Assembly: GCA_964655475.1 (NCBI GenBank)
Contig: CAZZMO010000021.1
Span: forward strand, 1-22,056
Origin: VGMA01 sp964655475
GTDB lineage: Bacteria; Chlamydiota; Chlamydiia; Chlamydiales; VGMA01
DNA length: 22,056 nt
Direction of reading: 5' to 3'
Within the stretch, counting starts at the first letter, position 1. The number at the start of each line of letters is the position of its first letter. Positions 14,722 through 22,001 of this stretch are shown here, piece by piece. The notes below the pieces were generated by a model. That model was not told where the DNA came from, did no database searches, and saw only the letters and a program-made list of their open reading frames with translations. The position numbers were made by a program, and so were the translations under genes.

Positions 14722-15246
14722 ATGTCCGCTATAACCACTATTGATCAGCTCACTCAAATAAATGGAGGATTTACACCCCCTCCTACACTATCAGAGTGTG
14801 CAGCCGCACTTCATCAATCTACTAAAACTGTGGATCCTCTATTTCTAGTGGGCTTCTTGAGATCTTTTTTAATCCTTGAATCTCACATGTTTCCCCGCTG
14901 GACAGAACTTTGTCAAACCCATTATCCACATGAGCTTTTCTTATTATCGCGCCTTTCAGAAGAGAGCTTTGGAGGTGTTTCTGAGCCCGTCTCTGTCATC
15001 GCGTTACTAGTGCAAAAAGCCTATTCTATTATAGGAAAAACTCCCTATTCTACTGATGAGGTAGAGCTTTTTCAGGAAGCCACGAATATGATCCAATTTT
15101 TTCGCCAAACAGTCGCATATGTCCATTCGGAACAAGCGGGGTGGGGAGATCCTACGACACTTTTAACACTCAAAAACGATCTCATCCAATCTTTTAGGAC
15201 CTTCATCAATAAAATGGCTGTAGCTCTACAAAAATTGGTCCTCTGA
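14722..15246 (+). CDS. Orphan helical protein, related to the preceding broken gene
   Basis: I do not recognise this 174-aa protein. It is soluble and predicted helical, without leader or known motif. AAGGA lies 8 bases before the ATG, and only 9 bp separate it from the preceding reading frame, so they were probably one transcript. Local similarities to the broken neighbour (FTPPP...ALHQS; ALLVQKA; a C-terminal VALQKL against IVLQRF) suggest a diverged duplication. Its end overlaps the convergent SDR gene by 21 bp. Lineage-specific function is all that can be said. Confidence 0.6.
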   Translation: MSAITTIDQLTQINGGFTPPPTLSECAAALHQSTKTVDPLFLVGFLRSFLILESHMFPRWTELCQTHYPHELFLLSRLSEESFGGVSEPVSVIALLVQKAYSIIGKTPYSTDEVELFQEATNMIQFFRQTVAYVHSEQAGWGDPTTLLTLKNDLIQSFRTFINKMAVALQKLVL

Positions 15247-16059
15247 GATCACTTTCATCTCTTCTTGTCTTGGAATGAAAAGAGACTGAGTGAGAGGCAC
15301 TGCTGCATCGACAGCATACTCAGAGAAATCCTCTACCCCAATGTCTCTCAGAAGATCTTCATCGAGAAAAAAATGGCCTGTACACTCTTTGCTATTTCTT
15401 TGAGTTAAAGCATATGCTGCATCTGCCATGATGGTAGGCCAGCGGCTACTTTTGTATATTTTGGAAACAAAGTGCTCTTCAATAGTTGGTGTCGCGATGG
15501 TACTCTTTGGCCAAAGAGAATTGACCGCAATCCCCATCTCTCGAAATTCTGCTGCCATTCCAAGGGTGCAAAAACTCATTGCGTGCTTTCCAATTGCAAA
15601 CCCCAAATAATCCTTAAAACCTTTTGCATCAATAAAAAGTGGAGGCGAAATATTGACAATATGGGGATTTTCTCGTTTGACCAAATAGGGATGGACTATC
15701 TGAGAGAGGAAAAAAGCGGCTCGAACACTGGTCGATATCATCAAGTCAAACTCTTCAGGAGTGGTTTCCAAAGTATTGCGAAAGCAAGCAGCGCTCGTAT
15801 TGTTCACTAAGATATCGATCCCTTCAAATCTTTCCACAGTTCTATAGATGGCGGCTTCCATTGCAGCTTCATTCCGAACATCCACCTCCATCACAAAGGA
15901 TCCTTCTACACGCCGCTTGGCCTCTTGCATCTCTTTATCACCATCTTTTGTCAAAATGGCGACATGAGCGCCCCCTTTTGCATACCGCTCTGCGATCGCA
16001 AGGCCAATTCCTCTACTTCCCCCCGTAATGACAACGACTTTTCCTCTATACTCTGCCAT
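15226..16059 (-). CDS. HSDL2-like SDR with catalytic Tyr replaced by Phe
   Basis: This 277-aa protein resembles the hydroxysteroid dehydrogenase-like 2 (HSDL2) branch of SDRs. Shared parts are TGGSRGIG (12-19), NNTSA (86-90), PHIVNISPP (132-140), AVNSLWPKS, SRWPTIMADAAYAL, and the FxxDEDLL...GVEDFxxY tail. In the active site the YxxxK motif reads F154-AIG-K158, so Tyr is Phe. The family Asn (NTKA in HSDL2) is Ser111 in STSVRA. Classical NAD(P)-dependent oxidoreduction is therefore doubtful. I chose ATG 16059, which follows GGGAAGG; the longer frame to 16155 only runs inside the upstream oxygenase gene. It begins 10 bp after that gene's stop, so the two are co-transcribed. The C-terminal SCP2 domain of animal HSDL2 is absent. 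Confidence 0.88.
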   Translation of the reverse strand: MAEYRGKVVVITGGSRGIGLAIAERYAKGGAHVAILTKDGDKEMQEAKRRVEGSFVMEVDVRNEAAMEAAIYRTVERFEGIDILVNNTSAACFRNTLETTPEEFDLMISTSVRAAFFLSQIVHPYLVKRENPHIVNISPPLFIDAKGFKDYLGFAIGKHAMSFCTLGMAAEFREMGIAVNSLWPKSTIATPTIEEHFVSKIYKSSRWPTIMADAAYALTQRNSKECTGHFFLDEDLLRDIGVEDFSEYAVDAAVPLTQSLFIPRQEEMKVISEDQFL

Positions 16060-16069
16060 AAACCTTCCC

Positions 16070-17059
16070 TTACCTTGCAATGTAGCGTTTAAAACTCTCT
16101 TCGTTCCATCTCTCATATGAACATGGATCTCCAGAGGAGCCCCCGTAACGAGCATCTTTTGTGAGCTCTGAGCTCGAATAGATTACGGTCTCCATCGGAG
16201 CATTGAAGAACACAGCTATAGTATAACGCTCTATATCTGAATCAAAAGGTTTATGGACTCTATGCTCTGTTGCTCTAATCCCATCGTTAGTCGCAAGTTG
16301 TCCAAACTCTCCCACTTGAAACATCATCACTTCAGGATCTGCCTCTACTTTGTAAAACTTCCCCTCTATCCTTACAAAAAGCCCCGCCTCTAATGGCTCT
16401 GGAATCCTTTTGCCTGATAGAAAATAGCAAGAGGGAGCGAGAACTGTGAGAAGTCCATGGTCATAGTGAGCGCCGCACCAGTATGGATTATCCGCCCCCG
16501 TATCTCCTTTCTTTTGATAGTAGAGCATTCTTCCGAGTTTCGGGATGTGAGAGACAGGGATGTTTCCCAAATAGACTCTCGCTAGAACCTCTTCTCCCAT
16601 CTTCGCCATAATCGATCCCAACCTTTCGAAGGGAGTTTCTAAATCAAGCTCTAAAGGCCAGCGGTTTTCTCTTTGATTTGGAATCCATGCATAGTAAGAG
16701 ACTTTGAGATCATCAATGAACCATTTTCCATCGGGGCGCTGGAATTTTTCCTTTCCCCTTTCATATCCTAAGAATAAATCTTTCGCCTTCGGAGCATACT
16801 CCTCTTTTACTTCTTCAGGAAGAGCTGAAAACTCTCGAGATGTCGCTAAAAGAGCCTCTGATGCCTCTATAAATCCAGGAACACCACGTATTCCCACAAT
16901 CCCTTTCGTATGGAGAGCTTTTGATAATGTATCCACTGTCTCGGGGTCATTTGCCATTAACTGTTCGTAAGATAGAACATCTAAAGAAAGTATATCGACC
17001 TTCCCTTCACTCGCATGTAGGGAGCATAAAAGCGCTAACCCAGCTAGTAATGACTTCAT
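16070..17059 (-). CDS. Exported 2-oxoglutarate/Fe(II)-dependent oxygenase (isopenicillin N synthase-like)
   Basis: The 329-aa protein begins with a signal peptide (MKSLLAGLALLCSLHA) and continues as an IPNS/2OG-oxygenase. It has the N-terminal DIOX_N region (about 20-130, with GIVGIRGVPGF) and the double-stranded beta-helix with the iron triad H198-x-D200...H266. R278-x-T280 takes the place of the usual RxS that binds the cosubstrate carboxylate. All metal ligands are intact. Members hydroxylate, desaturate or cyclise small molecules. An exported member is unusual, because 2-oxoglutarate and Fe(II) are cytosolic. AGGAGG precedes the ATG. It lies upstream of the HSDL2-like SDR, and the two may modify the same small molecule (inference). 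Confidence 0.9.
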   Translation of the reverse strand: MKSLLAGLALLCSLHASEGKVDILSLDVLSYEQLMANDPETVDTLSKALHTKGIVGIRGVPGFIEASEALLATSREFSALPEEVKEEYAPKAKDLFLGYERGKEKFQRPDGKWFIDDLKVSYYAWIPNQRENRWPLELDLETPFERLGSIMAKMGEEVLARVYLGNIPVSHIPKLGRMLYYQKKGDTGADNPYWCGAHYDHGLLTVLAPSCYFLSGKRIPEPLEAGLFVRIEGKFYKVEADPEVMMFQVGEFGQLATNDGIRATEHRVHKPFDSDIERYTIAVFFNAPMETVIYSSSELTKDARYGGSSGDPCSYERWNEESFKRYIAR

Positions 17060-17164
17060 CTTTTCCTCCTGAATAAAAGACTGTCATACTAATTTAAAGG
17101 GTGTTAAAAATCGATTCCCAATTTATTATCCCGCTTAGAGACTGTTTGCGAAGAGGAAATAAAA

Positions 17165-17602
17165 ATGGATGAGTTTATGAAGGCCGCTATTGAAGAGGCT
17201 GAAAAAGGGCTTGCTTCTGGAGGCATTCCTATTGGTTCAGTCCTCGTCTATCAAGGAAACATCATTGGACGTGGTCATAACCAGCGGATGCAAAAGGGAA
17301 GTGCGATCCATCATGCGGAGATGAACTGCTTAGAAAATGCAGGGCGCCTATCTCCACATGTCTATCAAGGATCGACCCTCTACTCGACACTTTCACCATG
17401 CCCTATGTGTAGCGGCGCTATCCGTCTCTATAAGATTCCCAAAGTAGTGATTGGAGAAAATACCACATTCATGGGTGATGAAGAAGTATTGAAGCGCTCA
17501 GGCATTCAATTGACTCTACTCAATAACGAGCGATGTAAAGAGCTCATGAGACAATTTATAAAAGCTCATCCAGATGAGTGGAACGAGGACATTGGTGTTT
17601 GA
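17165..17602 (+). CDS. Cytosine deaminase of the yeast Fcy1 type
   Basis: The 145-aa protein matches yeast cytosine deaminase nearly end to end. Examples are GGIPIGSVL, GRGHNQRMQKGSA, ENAGRL, TLYSTLSPCPMC, the IGENTTF turn and the C-terminal PDEWNEDIG. Zinc ligands are H50, C79 and C82, with E52 as proton shuttle (HAE...PCxxC). It should convert cytosine to uracil in the cytosol for pyrimidine salvage. This fold differs from the amidohydrolase-type CodA of E. coli. Guanine deaminase or tRNA adenosine deaminase are less likely, given the diagnostic C-terminal tail. GAGGAAAT lies before the ATG. The 105-bp gap upstream holds only AT-rich DNA with no convincing promoter. Its 3' end overlaps the convergent orphan gene by 47 bp. 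Confidence 0.9.
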   Translation: MDEFMKAAIEEAEKGLASGGIPIGSVLVYQGNIIGRGHNQRMQKGSAIHHAEMNCLENAGRLSPHVYQGSTLYSTLSPCPMCSGAIRLYKIPKVVIGENTTFMGDEEVLKRSGIQLTLLNNERCKELMRQFIKAHPDEWNEDIGV

Positions 17603-18239
17603 CTTCAAAACGACGTCCCCCTTCTTTGACAAGAGCTGAATGGCTGAGTGATTTAGGGGAATCATCTGGTGATAATTCTATACCTGAAATGAGATCGACC
17701 ATGATTTTCATAGTACTGACTGACAAGGTGTTTTCTGAGTCATCAGATAAAAAGAATGCCTGAAACTTCTCTTCTATTTTTTCATCCCATTGACACACAT
17801 TGCCGTACAAGTCGTAGAACCAGAGCCCACTAATTCCCTCATGAGGAGGGATCACGGTGTAAGATGGGTTCATTTTCTTTAGACGGGGAAGATTTTCAAA
17901 CACCATCAACTCCCTATCAGCTATCAGCACTTTGAGAGCCTCTTGAAATAGTGCAGCGAATGGAGTATTGGTCAAATTCCTAACCCCAGTGAGCGATCCT
18001 TCATTCTTAAAGATCCACTTCCTTCCACTTTTCTTCTCAATAATCTCTGCACAGGGAAAAGCAGCGCGCACTTTCTCAGCAAATAGTCCAATCATCGTTT
18101 TATCGACATAGCAAGTTCTCTTCTCAAAAGTCGTAAAATAGTAATGCCCTTCTGAAGCGGGTCCAAAGATAAGTTTTCGATGTTGACGAAACTCTTCCAT
18201 CGCCAAATAAAGCTTATCAGCGCTACTTCCTACAAACAT
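17556..18239 (-). CDS. Orphan 227-aa protein downstream of the protease-like gene
   Basis: I recognise no family. The protein is soluble, with no leader. It contains aromatic-rich stretches (GHYYFTTFEKRTCYVDKTM; SGLWFYDLYGNVCQW) and helical segments. The start (ATG after AGAGGGAT) is 9 bp from the stop of the 551-aa gene, so the two form an operon. An accessory role for the protease-like protein is possible, but the composition is not that of a small acidic secretion chaperone. Its last 47 bp overlap the cytosine deaminase gene on the other strand. Confidence 0.65.
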   Translation of the reverse strand: MFVGSSADKLYLAMEEFRQHRKLIFGPASEGHYYFTTFEKRTCYVDKTMIGLFAEKVRAAFPCAEIIEKKSGRKWIFKNEGSLTGVRNLTNTPFAALFQEALKVLIADRELMVFENLPRLKKMNPSYTVIPPHEGISGLWFYDLYGNVCQWDEKIEEKFQAFFLSDDSENTLSVSTMKIMVDLISGIELSPDDSPKSLSHSALVKEGGRRFEVKHQCPRSTHLDELL

Positions 18240-18248
18240 ATATCCCTC

Positions 18249-19904
18249 TCATCGATGTTTTGTATAGATCTGAACCAAAGCCCCTACTGGAATAGACCAT
18301 TTTTGAGATTGCCTACCTATCAAGATCAGATTGCGAAGCGACTTAAATAGAGAATCTTGATCAGGAAATTTCACGAGCATTCCATGATCCAAATAGGCAT
18401 ATTCTTCTTGATTAGACCAAAAAACAAATGTATGACTTTGGAGTAACGAAGAGCTCTTTTCCCTAGTAAAAAACGTGGGGAATTCTATATAGCCTACTGT
18501 TGATGAGGACGCGCAAAATTTCTCGAGGTGATGAACCCAGCATTGTTCTATAAGAATATCGTTTCCTTGCAGTGATTGTTTTTTAAAGCCTTTAGGACGC
18601 TCACCTGCATACTTAGATAACTGGAGATAGATAGCTCGCTCTGGCTTGATCTCTTGAATCATTTCTGAAAAGCGAACGTTTGGATGATTTTTTATGCTCT
18701 CGAAAAATGCATTCCGCCATCCTGCACAGTGTCCCTCTTTCGCCTTTTCGTAATATCGATGATAGACTCCTGGATCACTGGCCTCTTGATCAGTAATGAT
18801 CCCCTCTTTTCTTAGTTGGTCAAGCGCTTTATAACAAGTTTCTTTGTATAGAGAAGGGTTATCATAGAGAGGAGGAGTGTAGGTAGGATAATAGCTAGAT
18901 CGAAGAGCAAACTCTTCATTTAACGTATGTTGAACTTTCGGAGCTCTGCGAAGCGCGTCAATAGCGCTAGGATAGACTCTATTATTGAGTGCGATGAAAT
19001 AGTTCTCACGAAGAGTCTGATCTTCATCTATATATGTGTAGAAATGATGAACCAATTGATGTTCGCTCATTTTTTTGACGATCTTTTGAGCTTTTGTAAG
19101 ATCTCCCATATTTGCCGCACGTATAAATGCGTAAGCATATTGAGACACTTGATTCTCCAGCTGCTCCTTTGCTTGCCATACTTTATTCATGAGTTTTGAA
19201 GAAACAAAGAGGTCAGAGAGAGCGTGATGTAATCTATCTCCTTTCCGGTATAACGCCTGAGCATATTGAGCATAACTCGGATCTTCTTGTAAAGCCTGGA
19301 ACTCTTTTGAGAGCTTTTTGTAGCTCTTTTGAAGGGCTGTGTATATTTCTAGAAACTTTTTTGGTTTGATATATCGCTGATCTAGAAGAGATGTTACTTT
19401 TGTAGAGAGCTTGTCTAGCTCTTGAACCATAGGCAAAAGGATCTTAACACACACCTTCCGATGCTCCAATGCTTCAGCTCCCCTTACTCTACATTGTGCG
19501 ATGGATGGCACATCAGCTACGGATCTTAAGTGAAGAACCTCGATCGCATTTTTATATTTTTCATATTCACTGAGAAGATTTGCTAATGCATCAATTTGGG
19601 AGGGATCGAGCTCATCTGCTGCTCCATGAAGAAGAGCCTCTCCTCTCTTTTCCATTTCTTCAAACTTAAGGGTGATTTCTTTCCGATAGACCGAGCTGAA
19701 TCTCCGATCCATCACAGCCTCTTGAACTTTTCTGACAATATTCTGATCCAGAGAAGAGAGAATCTCTACCTTAGCAGATAGTACACTTTTCACTACCCGT
19801 GCAGTTTCTAAAACATGTGGCTTCCCTTCTTTTTTCTGGTTGGCAAGAGCCAAAGCGATCAGTTTCCACTCATCACAGGGTGAGGTGACACTTGTTAGAG
19901 ACAT
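18249..19904 (-). CDS. Predicted papain-like cysteine protease (YopT/C58-like signature), candidate secreted effector
   Basis: This 551-aa protein has a long helical, partly coiled-coil N-terminal region (about 30-330: many K/E heptads such as IYTALQKSYKKLSKEFQALQ). A distinct C-terminal domain follows (about 355-551). That domain shows an ordered Cys-His-Asp signature: C393 in EGHCAGW, H491 in SHTFVFW and D506 in YAYLDHGMLVKF. The strand-turn DxG and the following PDQDSLFKSL helix resemble the C58 (YopT-type) pattern. His-to-Asp spacing is 15, against 16 in YopT. There is no Sec leader, as expected for a type III effector. The ATG has no ribosome site, but TATAAT lies at 19927-19922. Protease activity is an inference from pattern alone; a C39-like or inactive fold is possible. 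Confidence 0.55.
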   Translation of the reverse strand: MSLTSVTSPCDEWKLIALALANQKKEGKPHVLETARVVKSVLSAKVEILSSLDQNIVRKVQEAVMDRRFSSVYRKEITLKFEEMEKRGEALLHGAADELDPSQIDALANLLSEYEKYKNAIEVLHLRSVADVPSIAQCRVRGAEALEHRKVCVKILLPMVQELDKLSTKVTSLLDQRYIKPKKFLEIYTALQKSYKKLSKEFQALQEDPSYAQYAQALYRKGDRLHHALSDLFVSSKLMNKVWQAKEQLENQVSQYAYAFIRAANMGDLTKAQKIVKKMSEHQLVHHFYTYIDEDQTLRENYFIALNNRVYPSAIDALRRAPKVQHTLNEEFALRSSYYPTYTPPLYDNPSLYKETCYKALDQLRKEGIITDQEASDPGVYHRYYEKAKEGHCAGWRNAFFESIKNHPNVRFSEMIQEIKPERAIYLQLSKYAGERPKGFKKQSLQGNDILIEQCWVHHLEKFCASSSTVGYIEFPTFFTREKSSSLLQSHTFVFWSNQEEYAYLDHGMLVKFPDQDSLFKSLRNLILIGRQSQKWSIPVGALVQIYTKHR

Positions 19905-19985
19905 AATAAAACAACATATTAATTATAAATTTCTCATTAATTTTATACGAAACAACACTTAAATCAAAATGATTAAAACCCTTCC

Positions 19986-20015
19986 TTTACACTTATTTAA
20001 ACGCCTTATTATAAA
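19986..20015 (+). promoter_or_regulatory. Promoter of the small Cys-containing protein gene
   Basis: TTTACA (19986-19991) is followed after 18 bp by TATAAA (20010-20015), in AT-rich DNA. The predicted start site is near 20022, giving a leader of about 60 nt that ends in AAAAAGGAGA, a strong ribosome site before ATG 20081. Apart from this and a minus-strand TATAAT at 19927-19922, the 176-bp gap shows nothing else. Confidence 0.5.
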
Positions 20016-20080
20016 TAATTTAAAAACTACATAAAGAAGGTGTAATAATATAGGACAAATGACCCAAAAAGGAGATAGAA

Positions 20081-20482
20081 ATGTCATCAACCAAAGTTCA
20101 ACTTGTCAATAATACAAGTTTTGCCATGTTTTTAGGAGAAAACTCCTATGCAACAGGCTCAGCCCCAGCTCCATATTGTAGTGGAGAGTCTTGCACATCA
20201 GTACTTTATAACGGAGATGCACAAGAGGTAAATATCGCATCAAATACGAGCTGGCTCAATCTAACCTACACCCTCTGTATCCCAACAGATATGCAGCCAG
20301 GCCCTTGGTGTTCAGGCCCATCTCCTGGATATGCATCCATCCAGTTTCAACCAGGAAACCCGATGGTCTATATTGCAAAAGCTAATCCGAGTAGCTCATT
20401 TACTCTGACACAATCAGGCAATACTTACACCCTCACCTTCAAATCTGCAGTCAAAACGAAAAAAAAGAAGAAATTCACCTAA
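20081..20482 (+). CDS. Small orphan beta-rich protein with four Cys and a Lys-rich tail
   Basis: The 133-aa protein is not one I recognise. It is rich in Ser, Thr, Asn, Pro and Tyr, with alternating beta-strand pattern (VQLVNNTSFAMFL; MVYIAKANP; FTLTQSGNTYTLTF). Cysteines lie at 33, 38, 66 and 77. The end is strongly basic (KTKKKKKFT). There is no Sec signal peptide. Composition suggests a beta-sandwich such as a small lectin or pore-former-like protein, but no specific motif proves it. It has its own promoter, a strong ribosome site and a following terminator, so it is a monocistronic, possibly well expressed gene. Confidence 0.65.
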   Translation: MSSTKVQLVNNTSFAMFLGENSYATGSAPAPYCSGESCTSVLYNGDAQEVNIASNTSWLNLTYTLCIPTDMQPGPWCSGPSPGYASIQFQPGNPMVYIAKANPSSSFTLTQSGNTYTLTFKSAVKTKKKKKFT

Positions 20483-20490
20483 GCTCATAG

Positions 20491-20514
20491 GCTCCCCTCT
20501 TTTTTAAGGGGAGC
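20491..20514 (+). terminator. Terminator of the small Cys-containing protein gene
   Basis: GCTCCCCT (20491-20498) pairs perfectly with AGGGGAGC (20507-20514) around an 8-nt T-rich loop. The sequence directly after it is ATTTCC, and a run of eight T comes at about 20528. It is a strong stem with a displaced U-tract, just after the stop at 20482. Confidence 0.65.
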
Positions 20515-20555
20515 ATTTCCTTGCAAATTTTTTTTCTCTTTTGTAGATTGAAGTC

Positions 20556-21269
20556 ATGGATTTTTCTCATCTTCATATTGTGGGGAATGTGCTCGACATC
20601 TTGGAAGGGAGAGTCGAAGCAGATCTACTTCAATCAACATCTTCGATGAACTTTCGCTTCGCTTTAGGTGGAGCCACTTTTACTGATCGCTTTGCGATTG
20701 GAGAAACTCTTATCCTTGATGGTATCCCTTTTATTTCTTGGGTAGAACATGGAAAAGTACATACAGCAGGCAAGAAAGAGGCTATGAGCCCTTTTCTCAT
20801 AGGAATTCAACAAGGAAAAGGAATTCCTATCCAATGTTCTTCACCCACTTCATTAGAATCGTTTTACGGAGAGCTCTCTGAAAAGTATCCTATGGGAGTG
20901 GCCGTTGAAGGGGCCCTCAAAATGTCTCTATTTAAGGGAGTCTATTTACAAAAAGCTCCCATCTATGAAGAAAATATCAACACCCATTCTGATCTCTATT
21001 GGTCTTCCATTCATGAAATTCCTGATGCCATTATCCGCCTCTTCGGCGTCATCATCCCACAAAAAGGGATGGAGTCGATCCTTGCCTCTGAACTCTCGCG
21101 CGCTTTTTACCAAAATCCAAACGACAAGGGAATAGCCCCTTTTAAAAGTCACACTCATGCAGCTCTTTTGACCTCTCAAGGAACGATTTCTATGGTTTAC
21201 CACATGTTAACCCCATCTCTTATTGAAAAAGGGACCTTCAACCTCTTTCCCCTAAAGTATCATGAATGA
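20556..21269 (+). CDS. Unassigned protein with weak resemblance to acetolactate decarboxylase
   Basis: The 237-aa protein has a layout reminiscent of alpha-acetolactate decarboxylases. LLQSTSSMNF...FAIGETLILDGIPF...HGKV...MSPF resembles the N-terminal GiGTf-LdGE-dG-tPF part. VAVEGALKMSLFKGVYLQKAPIYEE resembles the middle region. H199-x-H201 (SHTHAAL) followed by H216 recalls the HxH...H metal site. Spacing and the conserved Arg differ, so homology is uncertain. A PPC/DUF296-like HxH protein is an alternative. No leader is present. It overlaps the following methyltransferase by 8 bp, so they are co-translated. I would treat the function as unknown. Confidence 0.45.
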   Translation: MDFSHLHIVGNVLDILEGRVEADLLQSTSSMNFRFALGGATFTDRFAIGETLILDGIPFISWVEHGKVHTAGKKEAMSPFLIGIQQGKGIPIQCSSPTSLESFYGELSEKYPMGVAVEGALKMSLFKGVYLQKAPIYEENINTHSDLYWSSIHEIPDAIIRLFGVIIPQKGMESILASELSRAFYQNPNDKGIAPFKSHTHAALLTSQGTISMVYHMLTPSLIEKGTFNLFPLKYHE

Positions 21270-21996
21270 AGCGAGAAGATTACTGACCGTACTGCGAAAG
21301 GGAGACTATGCCCATGCAGGTGGTCAAGAATCTGTCCATATGATGATAAAAAAGGCTCTCTCTCTTGCACCAGAGATCCTCAAAGGTCCTTGTCTAGACG
21401 TAGGGAGTGGATTTGGAGGGAGCGCTTATGATCTCCACCAGTATGGGTTTTCTTCGATTCATGGAGTCGATATCGACAAAGCAGCTGTCGATTATGCAAA
21501 AAATAGGTATCCTGGAATCTCCTTTACTGCAATGAATGCCTCAAAACTCGAAACTCTCTTTGAACAAGATACATTTTCATTCATCTACATGCTGAATGTC
21601 CTATACGCCATTAAGGAGCAGCATGCTCTTTTACAAGTTCTCTACCGAGTCGCTAAAAAAGGGGCCCTTCTCGCACTCTTTGATTACCAAAGGACAAAAC
21701 CCATCTTTGATTTAGACGATCTCGCAGGACAAGCGATGTTTCCCCTATTTCTTCCAACTCTCAAGCCGGCTCTTGAAGAAATGGGGTGGGAGATCGTCGA
21801 CTCAACCGATCTCTCTCAAGAATACCTCATCTGGTACAAAAGCTTCCTAGACAAGCTTCGATCAAAAAGGGGAGAACTATCTCAAGAATTCAAAGAAGAG
21901 GACATCTCAAAAGTAGAAGAGATGTTTAATGGAATCTATGTTGGACTTGAGAAAAAGGATCTCAAAGGGATTCTCCTATTTTGTAGGAAGTATTAG
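21262..21996 (+). CDS. Class I SAM-dependent methyltransferase
   Basis: The 244-aa protein has the class I Rossmann methyltransferase order: motif I LDVGSGFGGSAYDL (45-58), the acidic end of strand 2 in GVDIDKAA, motif II/III around NASKLE and FSFIYMLNVLYAI, and post-motif LYRVAKKGALLALFDY. The N-terminal YAHAGGQES segment and Tyr-rich middle recall small-molecule N-methyltransferases (glycine/sarcosine or phosphoethanolamine type), but the substrate cannot be read from sequence. Its start overlaps the preceding gene by 8 bp. Its end lies directly beside a probable IS200/IS605 end. Confidence 0.85.
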   Translation: MNEARRLLTVLRKGDYAHAGGQESVHMMIKKALSLAPEILKGPCLDVGSGFGGSAYDLHQYGFSSIHGVDIDKAAVDYAKNRYPGISFTAMNASKLETLFEQDTFSFIYMLNVLYAIKEQHALLQVLYRVAKKGALLALFDYQRTKPIFDLDDLAGQAMFPLFLPTLKPALEEMGWEIVDSTDLSQEYLIWYKSFLDKLRSKRGELSQEFKEEDISKVEEMFNGIYVGLEKKDLKGILLFCRKY

Positions 21997-22001
21997 AATT
22001 T

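Noticed and set aside
20556..21269. Firm call as acetolactate decarboxylase
   Set aside because: The His spacing differs (2 and 15, rather than 2 and 11) and the conserved Arg is not evident, so only a weak resemblance is recorded.
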